64,000 nucleotides of DNA, taken from positions 124,001 to 188,000 of the forward strand of contig NZ_JAHXGQ010000008.1 of assembly GCF_019375475.1 (NCBI RefSeq). Reading direction: 5' to 3'. The stretch is from Saccharothrix obliqua (lineage in GTDB: Bacteria > Actinomycetota > Actinomycetes > Mycobacteriales > Pseudonocardiaceae). Position numbers and translations under genes: made by a program. Shown piece by piece: positions 43,401 through 48,003 of the stretch; position 1 is the stretch's first letter, and each line of letters begins with the position of its first letter. The notes below the pieces were generated by a model. That model saw only the letters and a list, made by a program, of their open reading frames with translations, ran no database searches and was not told the DNA's origin.

Positions 43401-45540
43401 GGCCCCCGTCCCGACCGCGGGTGCCACGCCGCAGGCCCCCGTCCCGACCGCGGCCGGGACGCAGGTGCGCGACGGCGCGTCCGACATCACCACCACGGCG
43501 GGTCGTGGGGCGGTGCTGGCGGGGCACGGGCACAACGCGCTCACCATCCCCACCGAGCTGGTCCCGGTCGACCTGCTCACCGACTCCTGGGCCGAACGGG
43601 TCGACGGGTTCGTGGCCGAGCGCGCCCGCCACCTGACCGGCCTGCCGCGTCCCGACCTCGGCTCGCACGACTGGCTGCCCTTCACCGACGTGCTGCCGAC
43701 CCGGTCGGGCCGGTCGGCGGAGGCGTTGGTGTGCCGCAACTTCCCCGGCCCGCGCGGCACGGTGGTGCACACCGCCGTGTTCCCCACCTGGCTGCTGTCG
43801 CTGACCGACGTCGGCTTCGAGCCGGTCGCGGTCGGGGACGGGCGGCGGCTCGATCCGACCGCCGTGGCGCGGGCCGTGGACGACCGGACGTCGTTCGTCG
43901 TGGTGGAAGCGTCCAACAACGCCGGTGGCGGCCTGCCGCTCGGGCTGGACGAGCTGGCCGAGGTGCGGCGGATCACGCGTGAGCGCGGCGTACCCCTCGT
44001 GCTGGACGCCAGCCGCCTCCTGGAGAACGCCCTCGCCCTCGACCCGGACGACCCGTGGTCCGCCGCCCGGCAACTGCTCTCGTCGGTCGACACCGCCACG
44101 TTCAGCCTCTCCAAGGACTTCGGGGTCGCGGCCGGCGGTCTGGTCGCCACCCGGGACCCGGAGCTGGCCGCCCGCCTGCACGAGGACGTGCGCAGGCGTG
44201 GCTGGGACGTGGACCGGTCCACGCGTGACCTGATCGCCGCCGCCGTGGCGGACCGGGACGGTGTCACCGCCCTGGTCCGGACCCGGGTGGCGGCGGTGGC
44301 GGAGCTGGCGCGCGGCCTGCGTGACCGGGGTGTGCCGGTGGTCGACCCGGTCGGCGGGCACTGCGTGCTGGTCGACGTCGACCGGCTGCCCGCGTTCGCC
44401 GACCAGGAGCACGCCGTCATGTCCTTCCTCGCGTGGCTGTACCTGGGCGCCGGGGTGCGTGGCGCGCCCCACCTGTCGGCGGGTTCACGCGCGGTCCGGC
44501 TCGCCGTGCCCGCGGGCTTCAGCCCGGCGGACGCGGCGGCGATCGCGGACCGCGTCGCCGAGCTGGTCGCCGGGGACACCCCCGCGGTGGAACTGGTCAC
44601 CGGTGGCGTGCGGACGCCGGGCGAGGCCGCGCGAGCGGTCTACCAGCCGGTGGAGCGCGTGCCGGAGGACGTCCGCCACGCGTTGCGCGACGAGCGGAAG
44701 CCCAGTGACGACAACGAGGCGGTGCTCCGCGAGCACTGCCCGGACGTGCGGCGCACGCTGGTCTCCGTCGACGGCGTCGACGTGGAGGTGTTCACGGCGG
44801 GCGAGGGCGCGCCGGTGCTGCTGATGCACCCGTTCAACATCGGCGCGGGCGTGTTCGCGCACCAGTTCGCCGGGTTGTCCCGCACGAACCTGGTGATCAG
44901 CGCGCACCACCCCGGTGTGGGCGGCACGACCGCGGCGCCCGACATCACGCTGCCCGGACTGGCCGCGCTGGAACGGGACGCCTTGCGCGAGTTGGGCGTC
45001 GAGGGTCCGGTGCACGTCGTCGGCGCGTCGTTCGGCGGCCTGGTCGCGTTGACCTACGCGCTGGAGTTCCCGTCCGGCACGGCGTCGCTGGCCCTGCTCG
45101 GCAGCTCCTACAAGATCGGCAACCGGGTCGGCGAGATCAACCGGTTGGCTGTCGTGGCGGCGGAGGACCTCGACCGCACCATCGAGGGCGGCGGGTCGAA
45201 CCGGCTCAAGCGCGAGCGCGCCGCCGTGGAGGCCACGCTGCTGCGTTGCGAGAGCATGGACCCGCAGATCGGCCTGCGCTACCTGGACGTGTTCGCCGCG
45301 CGGCCCGACCTGCTGCACCGGCTCGGCGACGTGTCCGTGCCGACGCTGGTCGTGCAGGGCAGGCACGACACAGTCATCCCGCTGAAGACCGCACACCTGC
45401 TGCACGGCGCGATCCCCGGCGCGCGGTACGCGGAGATCTCCGACGCGGGTCACTTCCCCTACCTGACAAGCCCTTCGCGGTGCAACCGGGTGCTGTCCGC
45501 GTTCATCGCCGAGCACGTCGCGCCGGAGGTGGTCCGATGA
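25477..45540 (+). CDS. Trans-AT PKS 2, LnmJ-type: four KSs, embedded ECH2 and MT, terminal DUF-SH-TE
   Basis: The protein has 6687 residues; ATG with AAAGGAGG 6 bp upstream. Domain order (approximate residues): DH (His23 HGVSVMPG, Asp190), ACP (Ser321), KR (TGGSGG near 528), KS3 (Cys928, His1063, His1103), ACP-like degenerate insert (about 1210-1260), crotonase of PksI/ECH2 type (1399-1640), ACP (Ser1743), KS4 (Cys2028), DH (His2400), KR (near 2806), C-methyltransferase (VLEVGAGTG near 3206), ACP (Ser3415), KS5 (Cys3673), DH (His4085, YGPxF lost), KR (near 4451), ACP (Ser4711), KS6 (Cys4932), ACP (Ser5381), second ACP (GLTS, Ser5454), DUF2156-like domain (about 5500-5850), PLP-dependent SH domain (about 6018-6375, Schiff-base Lys6213 in SLSKDFG), TE (GASFGG, Ser6518). 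DUF-SH in LnmJ cleaves a C-S bond to leave sulfur on the polyketide (established), so a thiolated macrolactam product is inferred. Confidence 0.93.
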   Translation: MTGFECRVVLSHDDFVMRNHRLHGVSVMPGVVFFDLVYRAAMAAGWDPARLVVRDTVLAEAIVTTEGHDREIVLAVGEENGAGRPFTVRSRWLRGGEPVSDWHDNAHGLVCLTDDPLPPALDPAAVRAAATRREDVASLYRRAVREGIEHGAPMKCEGVLHLGGGALLAELTRAVEDPAHAFHLHPASLDATTLAGFGQLAMPTDDPFVPMFVRELRAPQPLPAQCLVHVSQPERLAASGDVVTTDYTVHDADGRFLASFTGLTCKRIREPGLVRRLLDDVTPPPTDDLADRVRDLVAAALGRPVAQVATDVGFYDLGLDSVALLGLTGELEELVGEQLYPTLLFEHSTIDALTAHLSAHHVARGTALTFVDDWVPSPANHAHQGAFTVVADGPVPGLSAVRELPTGPGPVVLVSDDPAAALWRAASALVDAGPRDLLVVTSAPLTPERAGTGALARTISAEVPGLHCRFAHVDRPGDVAAAVRAELAHDPEPEVRYRAGRRYVRRWHEVAVDRSARPLRDEGVYLVTGGSGGLARLLAEHLAERHHARIALLSRTAPDPALVEACERAGGQVHVVTADVTDAEQVRRAVDAVRAEFGRVDGVFHCAGVRRDGLFFRGSPDDLAAVAAPKLDGLRNLVAATAGDEPDFLAVFSSASASVANPGQAAYAYANACVEHVEGRVVVIGWPLWADGGMTVSEDVVRRSGEATGQTPMPARQGLALLPAALAAPHRSLVVLHGVAERIRTLLPIADTPEAEPVVPDDDAIAVIGMAGRYPGADDLDEFWRNLAAGADCVTEVPADRWDHAALFDPAKGVPGRTYGKWGGFLNGVDRFAPAFFGISRRDAERMDPQERLFLTTCLRTLENAGYAPESLGGEVVGVYAGTMWNHYQLVDGAEDGVAPHAMHCSIANRVSHAFDLTGPSMAVDTACSSSLTAVHLAVESIRRGECTMALAGGVNVTVHPQKYLQLAQGQWLSVDGRCRAFGRDGTGYVPGEGVGAVLLKRLDRALADGDHVHGVIRATALNHTGRTAGATVPSPGSQAALIRRALGAAGWDPSTVGYVEAHGTGTSLGDPIEVEGLRQAFDGTPLPAGSCAIGSVKSSVGHLEGAAGVAGLTKVLLQLRHRALVPSLHAEELNPHIDFAATPFRVQRVLEPWRGTPLRAGVSAFGAGGTNAHVLVEEYVPAPREVSREPALVVLSARTAEELRDYAAALAAGLPSGSAIDAVAGLLGVAVSEVDSSATVGDLGLEWSDLVELFGADALTGVTDNTPVGDLAVDVPIGDIAYTTQVGRTAMAVRMAVVASGSVALRAALTAYARGAESPDVVVEGVPVGDPVVAFHAGDLHAVARHWVGGGDVAWADCHLGERPHRVPLPGYPLREERCWLGGWAARSAPAPVAGEEYEFRLLEHGIALVTMRSTMFTPGLLDGLKAVFGEIERRDDVRAVVVTGSGSVFSMGGTPEALETLAEGAGTFTDASFIYDGLLKCTRPVVVAAAGHASGGGLAFACYGDVVVLGEESVYSANFAKYGFTPGMGATYVLEQRFGAALAKEMLLTGRSLTGEELRRRGVNVTVLPRDEVLPAALDLARSMADRPASVIRVLKDELAGRVLRDLPEIIASEVRMHRQVLGDESAAMVREHFAKVQGFRDAAPTAVPMDAAPTSVEPAGAAPIGAALTGAAPTSVEPAGAAPTGPAPTGAAPVVDGVADQGRVADDIGAAIREVLGGLLYLEPHEVVADRSFSDLGLDSIGAVELVRDLNRRFGTELDSVAVYDHPTLPDLVGAVRSAMGERAALRRQATSPRPEPARVSLPAVHAVVPETPAETPVTTPPAGPPDLVLTIESREASVSSAARSPAPAEAVGRDASTRIAVIGMAGRFPDAPDLDAFWRNLAAGVSSIREVPAERWDLTSLYDPDPARTGTTRSRWAALLDDVDAFDAALFRISPLEAEAMDPQQRLFLEQAWAALEDAGYGGRAMRCGVFVGCASGDYTRLLDAAGVGTTSEAFLGTASSILPARIAYQLDLTGPTMAVDTACSSSLTAVHLACESILSGECDTALAGGVAVMCTPRMQVWTSQTGMLSPAGRCLPFDEAADGIVLGEGVGAVLLKRLDRALADGDHVHGVILASGVNGDGRTNGITAPSATSQAALLREVHAKAGVPVSYVEAHGTGTNLGDPIEVKALRQVVSPECALGSVKANIGHTTMSAGIAGLLKVLLALRHRQLPPTPNVRNPIPGLPVVRELTPWVGDRLAAGVSSFGFSGTNCHVVVGEAPVREAGNAVGAAVVPVSARTATALRAQVDRLATHLKTADVALHDVATTLSSGRAHLAARAAFVAEDLADLVRQLENGATPGTTARHDLARRWESGEDVDWPTGGRRVPLPTYPFARDRFWVGGPRLDPSDPVVADHVVAGVPTLPGALFLRRATGHAPRVTGVTWLRPVPVTGPVTVSLGTEGRLELTAGGAVHAVAEARPAPAAESPLDLAAVEARCTRHIAGDTLYEAFHRAGLRYGPTFRVLTDVVVGDGEALATLHARPGDDVQVLDGAMQAIASLLTEASRPLLPFAIDSAHADRDLPSSARVHVTRRDTHRFDVVLTDLSGVIKARLDGVALRPAADRQSLLYKPVWRPTAAPDARPAGRTLVVHTAADAGLAAALRPDVALRLGELPEGRFDTVYVLARPDDPARPAEDDASVRHAFRLVRHLVDAGAGRVPLTLVFVVPGTQAVDGGPVHPHAAGLVGLAGAIAGEYPEWSVTCVDVGVDDPAGYADAIRREHGADLLVAVRGDRRLVRVLEPLPASDAPVPLRDGGVYVVLGGAGGLGVEVTRHLVRTRGARVAWLGRSPEDARIRGLVGEFGEHVRYFQADAGDAEAVRHALAAVRQAFGPVDGAIHSAITLRDRSLATMSEDDLLAVLRPKVAGLAAFAAALREEPLDFLAVFSSALAFTPAPGQGNYAAATAFEDSYALALHRSGVPVKLVNWGFWGSVGVVARADYAARFAALGIGSIEPAEGVAALEQALAGTHPQVAVLKGDPDGLARLGVRAAGPGARDAGGSVALGGDGSAGLGARSAGGSVALSADAGGSAGEREADGLARSRAGFAALDGLARDLLRATPIGTGDTPLHAAVRAAAATPAAGLSAADVLARHPDLAPHVELLTRCVSALPDVLAGRTRPTEVLFPGGSAELVGAVYRGQEAADFHHRLMADELARVAGPSARVLEVGAGTGAGSAFALAAAGGAHYDYTDVSTAFLRSGEEAFGARFPNTAFRVLDIEQDPVAQGFEPGSYDAVLATNVLHATADIVAVLRNTRALLKPGGVLLVNEVTRSSDFLTATFGLLPGWWRFTDGHRRLPHSPLLSPAGWRSALAEAGMSVRVLGMPGGPDEQCVLVATAGATVRDYVRRVFAEVLKYRPADLDDSVTFDNFGVDSLVGQRIVRRFEADLGDLPATLLFEHLTIEQLAAHFAARHADAIGTLTIPTPAMPGSASAPPAPATPAPAIPAAIPTPTRSTTEVRPPVDGIAVVGLAGRYPGARDLDEFWHNLVAGVTSITEVPADRWDWREHFDPRKGKPQHTYGRWGGFLTDVDRFDPAFFGILPKDAAAMDPQERLFLETAWLLLEDSGHLGSGHVRDTGVFVGTMYGSYGRIAAATGWPRGRFTDGHSSYWSIANRVSYALDLTGPSFAVDSACSSSLTAVHLACESIRRGECSMAIAGGVNLVLHPAHLIALSSMTMLAGDGACKVFDERADGFVPGEGVGAVLLKPLADALRDGDHIRAVIEGTALNAGGKTGGYTVPNPTAQAELVTRALASAGVEPGGVGYIEAHGTGTALGDPIEIAGLAKALGDDARCAVGSVKANIGHLEGAAGIAGLTKVLLQLEHGTIAPCASLDTVNPRIDLPPGFTLPTEAVPWTAPRRAGVSSFGAGGANAHVVLSGYENPAAPEVDAVGRHAVLLSARTPDELHALATAVADHVERHAPGLPALAWTTQVGRAELPHRLAVVVSDLAELCASLRGDGGHRAAIGDEYPGRELFAEDGGLVTDLLARRDLDRLAAVWVHGIAVDWRRLWSVRPRRVSLPPYPFTRQRLWLPGTDVVERPWLTEHLVAGRRVLPGAAALEEVCAGDACTLSDVRWPAPLHLDSGPEPVTVVSGGRFTVTSGALTIAEGRCTTAVPQPETLDLDAVRTRCSDTVEPDDLYAAMRAAGLAHGAGMRVLREVRVGEREVLARITADHRVLALDGAFQALAALPGPDRVQLPVGFATLTRTGTLPTEMWAHAVETAAPSGERRFDLRVAAADGRVLLAVDGLRVVTADEDPCTYLRPEWVPAPLAVTGPATPDPVVLRLPATSDGLADEIDRSLHAVLRTAVDRLTEDPGALLRIVVVCPDARPAYAAAAAALRTLALEHSGFSGVVVHGGEPHPDELRHVTGAPEARVSEVRYVDGVRQERRMVGFRPAAGRPARTGGVYLVVGGTGVIGEHVAAHLRATRAPRAVVVTGRADADVTVASDVRRLVDDVKATHGRIDGVVFAAGVHDDQRAVAKTAERVNAVLAPKTLGVRNLLAALGDDELEFFVLFSSVAARTGNLGQADYAYANAFLDESAATTPSLVSVCWPLWADGGMVVDDQTRRLFARRWGSEPLGTADALRAFDRLATGSEPVVAVVRPVTGAATGDPATGSDPVVVRPAAEAATADVGAPVDVDAELRVLAAGFLLVEPEEVDPDLALLDLGFDSISLTGLTNEVNERFGLDLLPTVFYERPTLTSFAEHLRDLVPTERPGVAVDRVADAPVDDAVAVIGMAGVLPGSPDLDAFWQHLVAGDDLVRPVPEDRTDLRGDPAVSGVRAGFLDDVRSFDARRFGISPREAALMDPQQRLFLQTAWQAVADAGYRPDDLAGTDTGLFVGVSACDYDDLLHAHNVPVEAHTASGLADCILANRVSYLFDLRGPSEAIDTACSSSLVAVHRAVRALRAGECSVALAGGVNVLLSPGLFVAFQSSGMLSADGRCRTFDDAADGYGRGEGCGVVLLKPLSAALADGDQVIGVIRGSAVNHAGRGPSLTAPNPEAQARVIARAYETSGVDPARVSYIEAHGTGTRLGDPIEVEGLKKAFGGVDARIGLGAVKTNIGHLEAAAGIAGLLKVLLAMRHGELPPTLHQRTPNPYVRLAGTPFRVVAERAPWVGDRVAGVSSFGFGGTNAHVVVQSAPEMPVGGGIGPWRLVLSADSAGALAEYRTRVARHLAVDRDLDRLCFTLQTGREALGHRFAAVVADRAEAVAVLTGDAEPRLDEDTAAWLAGADVDWAARWPTPPVRVSAPVPPFAATPFWFDQLAPAGRKLVLRDPRSARGSSVPVAPVVDVVPVVAVEEPVTIVDGSVEQVIRESVAKILGTDVDAVAADTAFSDLGLDSIFRMELARSLMAAFDVELTAAQLYEHDTVAALAALIGGTAPVSERSPVAEIVEEALERPLDESLSFADNGLTSFDMLRAIAALESRYGALPKTLLFDRPTMAELTGFLAGRDTREARPAVRGARDIESAALVTGRPAVFRKRRLPDHPELGALVADLDRRYAKEGGLAGRDIAPYAFLDTAREGYVNFSVRGDDLFAWSFVGDHAHFHDLVADWMAWARRAGLRPNFLSLIHLTEVAGEPVTATPFGAVQRLDDLSAFTTSGGAMSRLRYLLGRFERAGAVRCEEYRVGDDPATDHRIVGLMDSWGDHKQMVNPYVGVVREEIRTGRLDPRHRMFLTHVDDELVNAIIVTRIPSEQGYLLDLEFYPDSMPAGGLEHAIVEIIRRTAAEGCTSFSFGASFGVAITESPNADPEVAAAIEELHSIGVFGSGNFQFKNKFRTANTPIYLCGPATGDRTSVTDIILMIANPELTGGRGADEGVVTARGGEERGGEERGATAPTGLGGTPPAAPAPAEPTRPGGTSPGTKAAAAQLHPAHSSAEPPAPVRTSTAPPTAAASRRPVSGAPSPATATPQAPVPTAGATPQGSAPTAGATPQAPVPTAGATPQAPVPTAAGTQVRDGASDITTTAGRGAVLAGHGHNALTIPTELVPVDLLTDSWAERVDGFVAERARHLTGLPRPDLGSHDWLPFTDVLPTRSGRSAEALVCRNFPGPRGTVVHTAVFPTWLLSLTDVGFEPVAVGDGRRLDPTAVARAVDDRTSFVVVEASNNAGGGLPLGLDELAEVRRITRERGVPLVLDASRLLENALALDPDDPWSAARQLLSSVDTATFSLSKDFGVAAGGLVATRDPELAARLHEDVRRRGWDVDRSTRDLIAAAVADRDGVTALVRTRVAAVAELARGLRDRGVPVVDPVGGHCVLVDVDRLPAFADQEHAVMSFLAWLYLGAGVRGAPHLSAGSRAVRLAVPAGFSPADAAAIADRVAELVAGDTPAVELVTGGVRTPGEAARAVYQPVERVPEDVRHALRDERKPSDDNEAVLREHCPDVRRTLVSVDGVDVEVFTAGEGAPVLLMHPFNIGAGVFAHQFAGLSRTNLVISAHHPGVGGTTAAPDITLPGLAALERDALRELGVEGPVHVVGASFGGLVALTYALEFPSGTASLALLGSSYKIGNRVGEINRLAVVAAEDLDRTIEGGGSNRLKRERAAVEATLLRCESMDPQIGLRYLDVFAARPDLLHRLGDVSVPTLVVQGRHDTVIPLKTAHLLHGAIPGARYAEISDAGHFPYLTSPSRCNRVLSAFIAEHVAPEVVR
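30436..30555 (+). repeat. Tandem 60-bp repeat in Ala/Pro linker after the embedded ECH2
   Basis: An in-frame repeat encodes PTSVEPAGAAP twice, with shorter related units around it, between the ECH2 and ACP domains of PKS 2. It is a flexible linker, not a mobile element. Confidence 0.7.
43324..43458 (+). repeat. 33-bp tandem repeats in the linker between DUF and SH domains
   Basis: Four in-frame units of 33 bp each encode ATPQAPVPTAG-like segments. They sit inside a long Ala/Pro/Gly-rich stretch (about 43040-43500) separating the DUF2156-like and SH domains. The second unit has diverged most. Confidence 0.8.
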
Positions 45541-46475
45541 GCACGCCGCTCACGCCGGAACTGGTCCGGACCGGTCCGGACGCCACCACGCGCACCACCG
45601 TCGTCCGGCCGGGCATGTGCGGTCCCGGTTCGCTGTTCGTGGGTCGGATCGGCGACTGGACCTGGGACACCGTCAGCGCGGTGTGCGACACCAACGCGTA
45701 CACCGCGCGGGACAGCCGCGGCGCGCCGACCTACCTCGCCTTCCACTACTTCCACGTGCGGGGCAGCGAGTCGACGCACGTGCGTGGCCTGACGTTCGGC
45801 GACCTGCTGCGCGTCGACTCCCGGGTGTTCGGGTTCGGCAGCGAGTCGGTGCTGACGCTGCACCGCATCCGCCGCGGCACGGGCGCGCCCGCCGGTGTCG
45901 AGCCGGACGAGTTCTTCGCGTTCGACGACCCGGATTGCCTGTACGCGCAGAATTTCAACCGCTGGGTGGTGCGCGGCGCGTCCGGCGGCAACGAGGACCT
46001 GCGCAGCGCCTCACCGGTGGATTTCCGGCACGCCCACCTGCCGACCCTGCCCGGCGAGCACTCGCCACGCCGGGCGCACGCCGAGCTGCGTGCGCTGCTG
46101 ACCGCCGAACCACCCGCCGACGAGCGGTCGCGGCTCACCCTGGACTACCCGGTCGACGTCAGCCGCGACCTCAACGGCGTGGGGCTGCTGTACTTCGCGG
46201 CCTACTTCTCCATCGTGGACTGGGCGCTGGTGCGGCTGTGGCGGCACCGGGGCGGCAGCGACGCGGGCTTCCTCGGCCGGGTCGTGCTGGACCAGCGGAT
46301 CGCGTACCTCGGCAACGCCGACGCGGGCGCGGTGCTGCGGGTCCGGGTGACGCGGGAGGCGGGCGGCGACGTGCCGGGCGCCGACGAGACGGTGCGCGCG
46401 GTGGTCGTGGACCGGGACACCGGTCGCCCGATCGCGGTGGCCGTGCAGCAGGTGAAGACGGGGGGAGCGGCGTGA
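45537..46475 (+). CDS. LnmK-like bifunctional acyltransferase/decarboxylase
   Basis: The protein has 312 residues. The start overlaps the PKS stop (ATGA). The sequence has the look of a double-hotdog protein: two halves, the first with WTWDTVSAVCDTNAYTARD and PTYLAFHYFHVRG, the second with DVSRDLNGVGLLYFAAYFSIVDWAL. In leinamycin biosynthesis LnmK loads methylmalonyl-CoA onto the ACP LnmL and decarboxylates it to propionyl-S-ACP, using a tyrosine nucleophile (established). Tyr66 or Tyr71 in PTYLAFHYFH are candidates; alignment is needed. It is followed by an ACP and an HMG-CoA synthase in the same order as lnmK-lnmL-lnmM, which strongly supports the call. Confidence 0.85.
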   Translation: MSTPLTPELVRTGPDATTRTTVVRPGMCGPGSLFVGRIGDWTWDTVSAVCDTNAYTARDSRGAPTYLAFHYFHVRGSESTHVRGLTFGDLLRVDSRVFGFGSESVLTLHRIRRGTGAPAGVEPDEFFAFDDPDCLYAQNFNRWVVRGASGGNEDLRSASPVDFRHAHLPTLPGEHSPRRAHAELRALLTAEPPADERSRLTLDYPVDVSRDLNGVGLLYFAAYFSIVDWALVRLWRHRGGSDAGFLGRVVLDQRIAYLGNADAGAVLRVRVTREAGGDVPGADETVRAVVVDRDTGRPIAVAVQQVKTGGAA

Positions 46476-46522
46476 CCGTGCCAGAGGGGCGAGGACCAGG
46501 GGAGCGAGGACCAGGGGGGACC

Positions 46523-46768
46523 ATGACCGGGGCGGCTGTCCGCCGGGTGCTGCACGAGGTGATCGGCGAGATCCTGCCGACCGTCGACGTCGACCGCATC
46601 GACGGCGGCCGGCACCTGCGTGACCTCGGCGCCGACTCGATCGAGCGCGTCGAGATCATCATGGCGGTCTGCGCCCGGCTGCGCGTCACCGAGCCGTTGG
46701 CGAGCTTCGGCGACATCCGCGACATCGACCACCTGGTCGCGTTCCTGAGCGAGGTGAGCACGCGGTGA
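46523..46768 (+). CDS. Discrete donor acyl carrier protein for beta-alkylation (LnmL-like)
   Basis: The protein has 81 residues from ATG 46523, preceded by AGGGGGGA. The phosphopantetheine site is GADSIERVEI (Ser near residue 38), as in ACPs that carry acetyl or propionyl donors for HMGS-type enzymes. An alternative GTG at 46472 overlaps the LnmK-like stop as GTGA and would add a 17-residue Gly/Arg/Pro-rich N-terminus encoded by a small GC-rich repeat. I prefer the ATG because of its ribosome site. Its stop overlaps the HMGS start. Confidence 0.87.
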   Translation: MTGAAVRRVLHEVIGEILPTVDVDRIDGGRHLRDLGADSIERVEIIMAVCARLRVTEPLASFGDIRDIDHLVAFLSEVSTR

Positions 46769-48003
46769 GCATCGGCGTCGAAGCGCTCAACGCCTACTGC
46801 GGGGTGGCGGCGATCCCGGTGCCCGCGTTGTTCGCGGGTCGGGGCCTGGACCCGGAGCGGCTGGACAACCTGATGATGCGGACCAAGTCCGTGGCGCTGC
46901 CGTTCGAGGACCCGGTGACGCACGCGGTCAACGCGGCCAAGCCGATCGTGGACGCGCTCGACCCGGCCGACCGCGACCGCATCGAACTCCTCGTCACGTC
47001 CACGGAGTCCGGAGTGGACTACAGCAAGTCGGTCGCCTCCTACGTGCACCAGCACCTGGGGTTGAGCAGGCGGTGCCGGGTGCTGGAGGTGAAGCAGGCG
47101 TGCTACGCGGCCACCGGCGCGCTCCAGCTCGCGTGCGGCTACCTGGCGGCCGGGCTGTCACCGGGCGCGAAGGCCCTCGTGATCGCGACCGACGTGTCGC
47201 TGGTGGACGAGAAGTCGCAGTACACCGAGCCCGCCATGGGCACCGGCGCGGCGGCCGTGCTGCTCGGCGACCGGCCGCACGTGCTGGACGTGGACCTCGG
47301 CGCGTTCGGCGTGCACAGCTACGAGACCCCGGACTCCGCGCGACCCGCGCCCACGTTCGACATCGCGGACGCCGACCGGTCGCTGTTCGCCTACCTGGAC
47401 TGCCTGACCAACTGCTTCGCCGACTACTCGGCCCGCGTCGAGGGCGCGGACTTCGCGACCACGTTCGCCGGGCTGGCGATGCACACCCCGTTCGCCGGGC
47501 TGGTCCGCGCGGCACACCGGAAGCTGGCGCGGGAGAACGGGATCGCCGACACCGCCGCCGATTTCGCGGCCCGCGTCGCGCCCGCGCTGGAGTACCCGAG
47601 CCGGGTCGGCAACCTGTGCTCGGGCTCGGTGTACCTGGCGCTGGCGAGCCTGGTGGACCACCTGCGCCCGACCGAACCCGTCCGGGTCGGCCTGTACTCG
47701 TACGGCTCCGGTTGCGCCGCCGAGTTCTACAGCGGCGTGGTCGACGCCTCCTCGGTGGCCGCCGTGGGCCGGATGCGCATCGGCGAACACCTCGCGGCGC
47801 GCTGCGAGCTGACCTTCGACGAGTACCGGGCGCTGCTCGCGGAGAACGCGGACTGCCTGGTCCCGGTCGCCGACCGGGAGATCGACCCGCACCGGTACGC
47901 GTCCGTGCTGGACCGGGTGGGCCTGCCGCGCACGCTGCTCGCCCGCACCGGTGTCCGCGGTTACCACCGCCGTTACGACTGGATCGGAGTGGGTGCCGCG
48001 TGA
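46765..48003 (+). CDS. HMG-CoA synthase-like beta-alkylation enzyme B (LnmM-like)
   Basis: The protein has 412 residues and a GTG start overlapping the ACP stop (GTGA). HMGS motifs: LVTSTESGVDYSKSVASYVH, nucleophile LEVKQACYAATGALQ, MHTPFAGLVRAAHR and YSYGSGCAAEFYSG. It should add the LnmL-bound acyl unit (propionyl if the LnmK-like enzyme works as in leinamycin) to a beta-keto group on the assembly line. It is related to, but clearly diverged from, the HMGS at 17352-18590. Two HMGSs in one cluster recall myxovirescin, where two such enzymes install different branches (established precedent). Confidence 0.88.
   Translation: MSIGVEALNAYCGVAAIPVPALFAGRGLDPERLDNLMMRTKSVALPFEDPVTHAVNAAKPIVDALDPADRDRIELLVTSTESGVDYSKSVASYVHQHLGLSRRCRVLEVKQACYAATGALQLACGYLAAGLSPGAKALVIATDVSLVDEKSQYTEPAMGTGAAAVLLGDRPHVLDVDLGAFGVHSYETPDSARPAPTFDIADADRSLFAYLDCLTNCFADYSARVEGADFATTFAGLAMHTPFAGLVRAAHRKLARENGIADTAADFAARVAPALEYPSRVGNLCSGSVYLALASLVDHLRPTEPVRVGLYSYGSGCAAEFYSGVVDASSVAAVGRMRIGEHLAARCELTFDEYRALLAENADCLVPVADREIDPHRYASVLDRVGLPRTLLARTGVRGYHRRYDWIGVGAA

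Noticed and set aside
43324..43458. 33-bp repeats resembling a short repeat array.
   Set aside because: Units are contiguous, without spacers, and in frame inside the PKS as a Pro/Ala linker; not CRISPR.
46472..46768. Alternative GTG start for the LnmL-like ACP overlapping the LnmK-like stop.
   Set aside because: It adds a low-complexity N-terminus; ATG 46523 has a better ribosome site and a normal ACP length. Not excluded.
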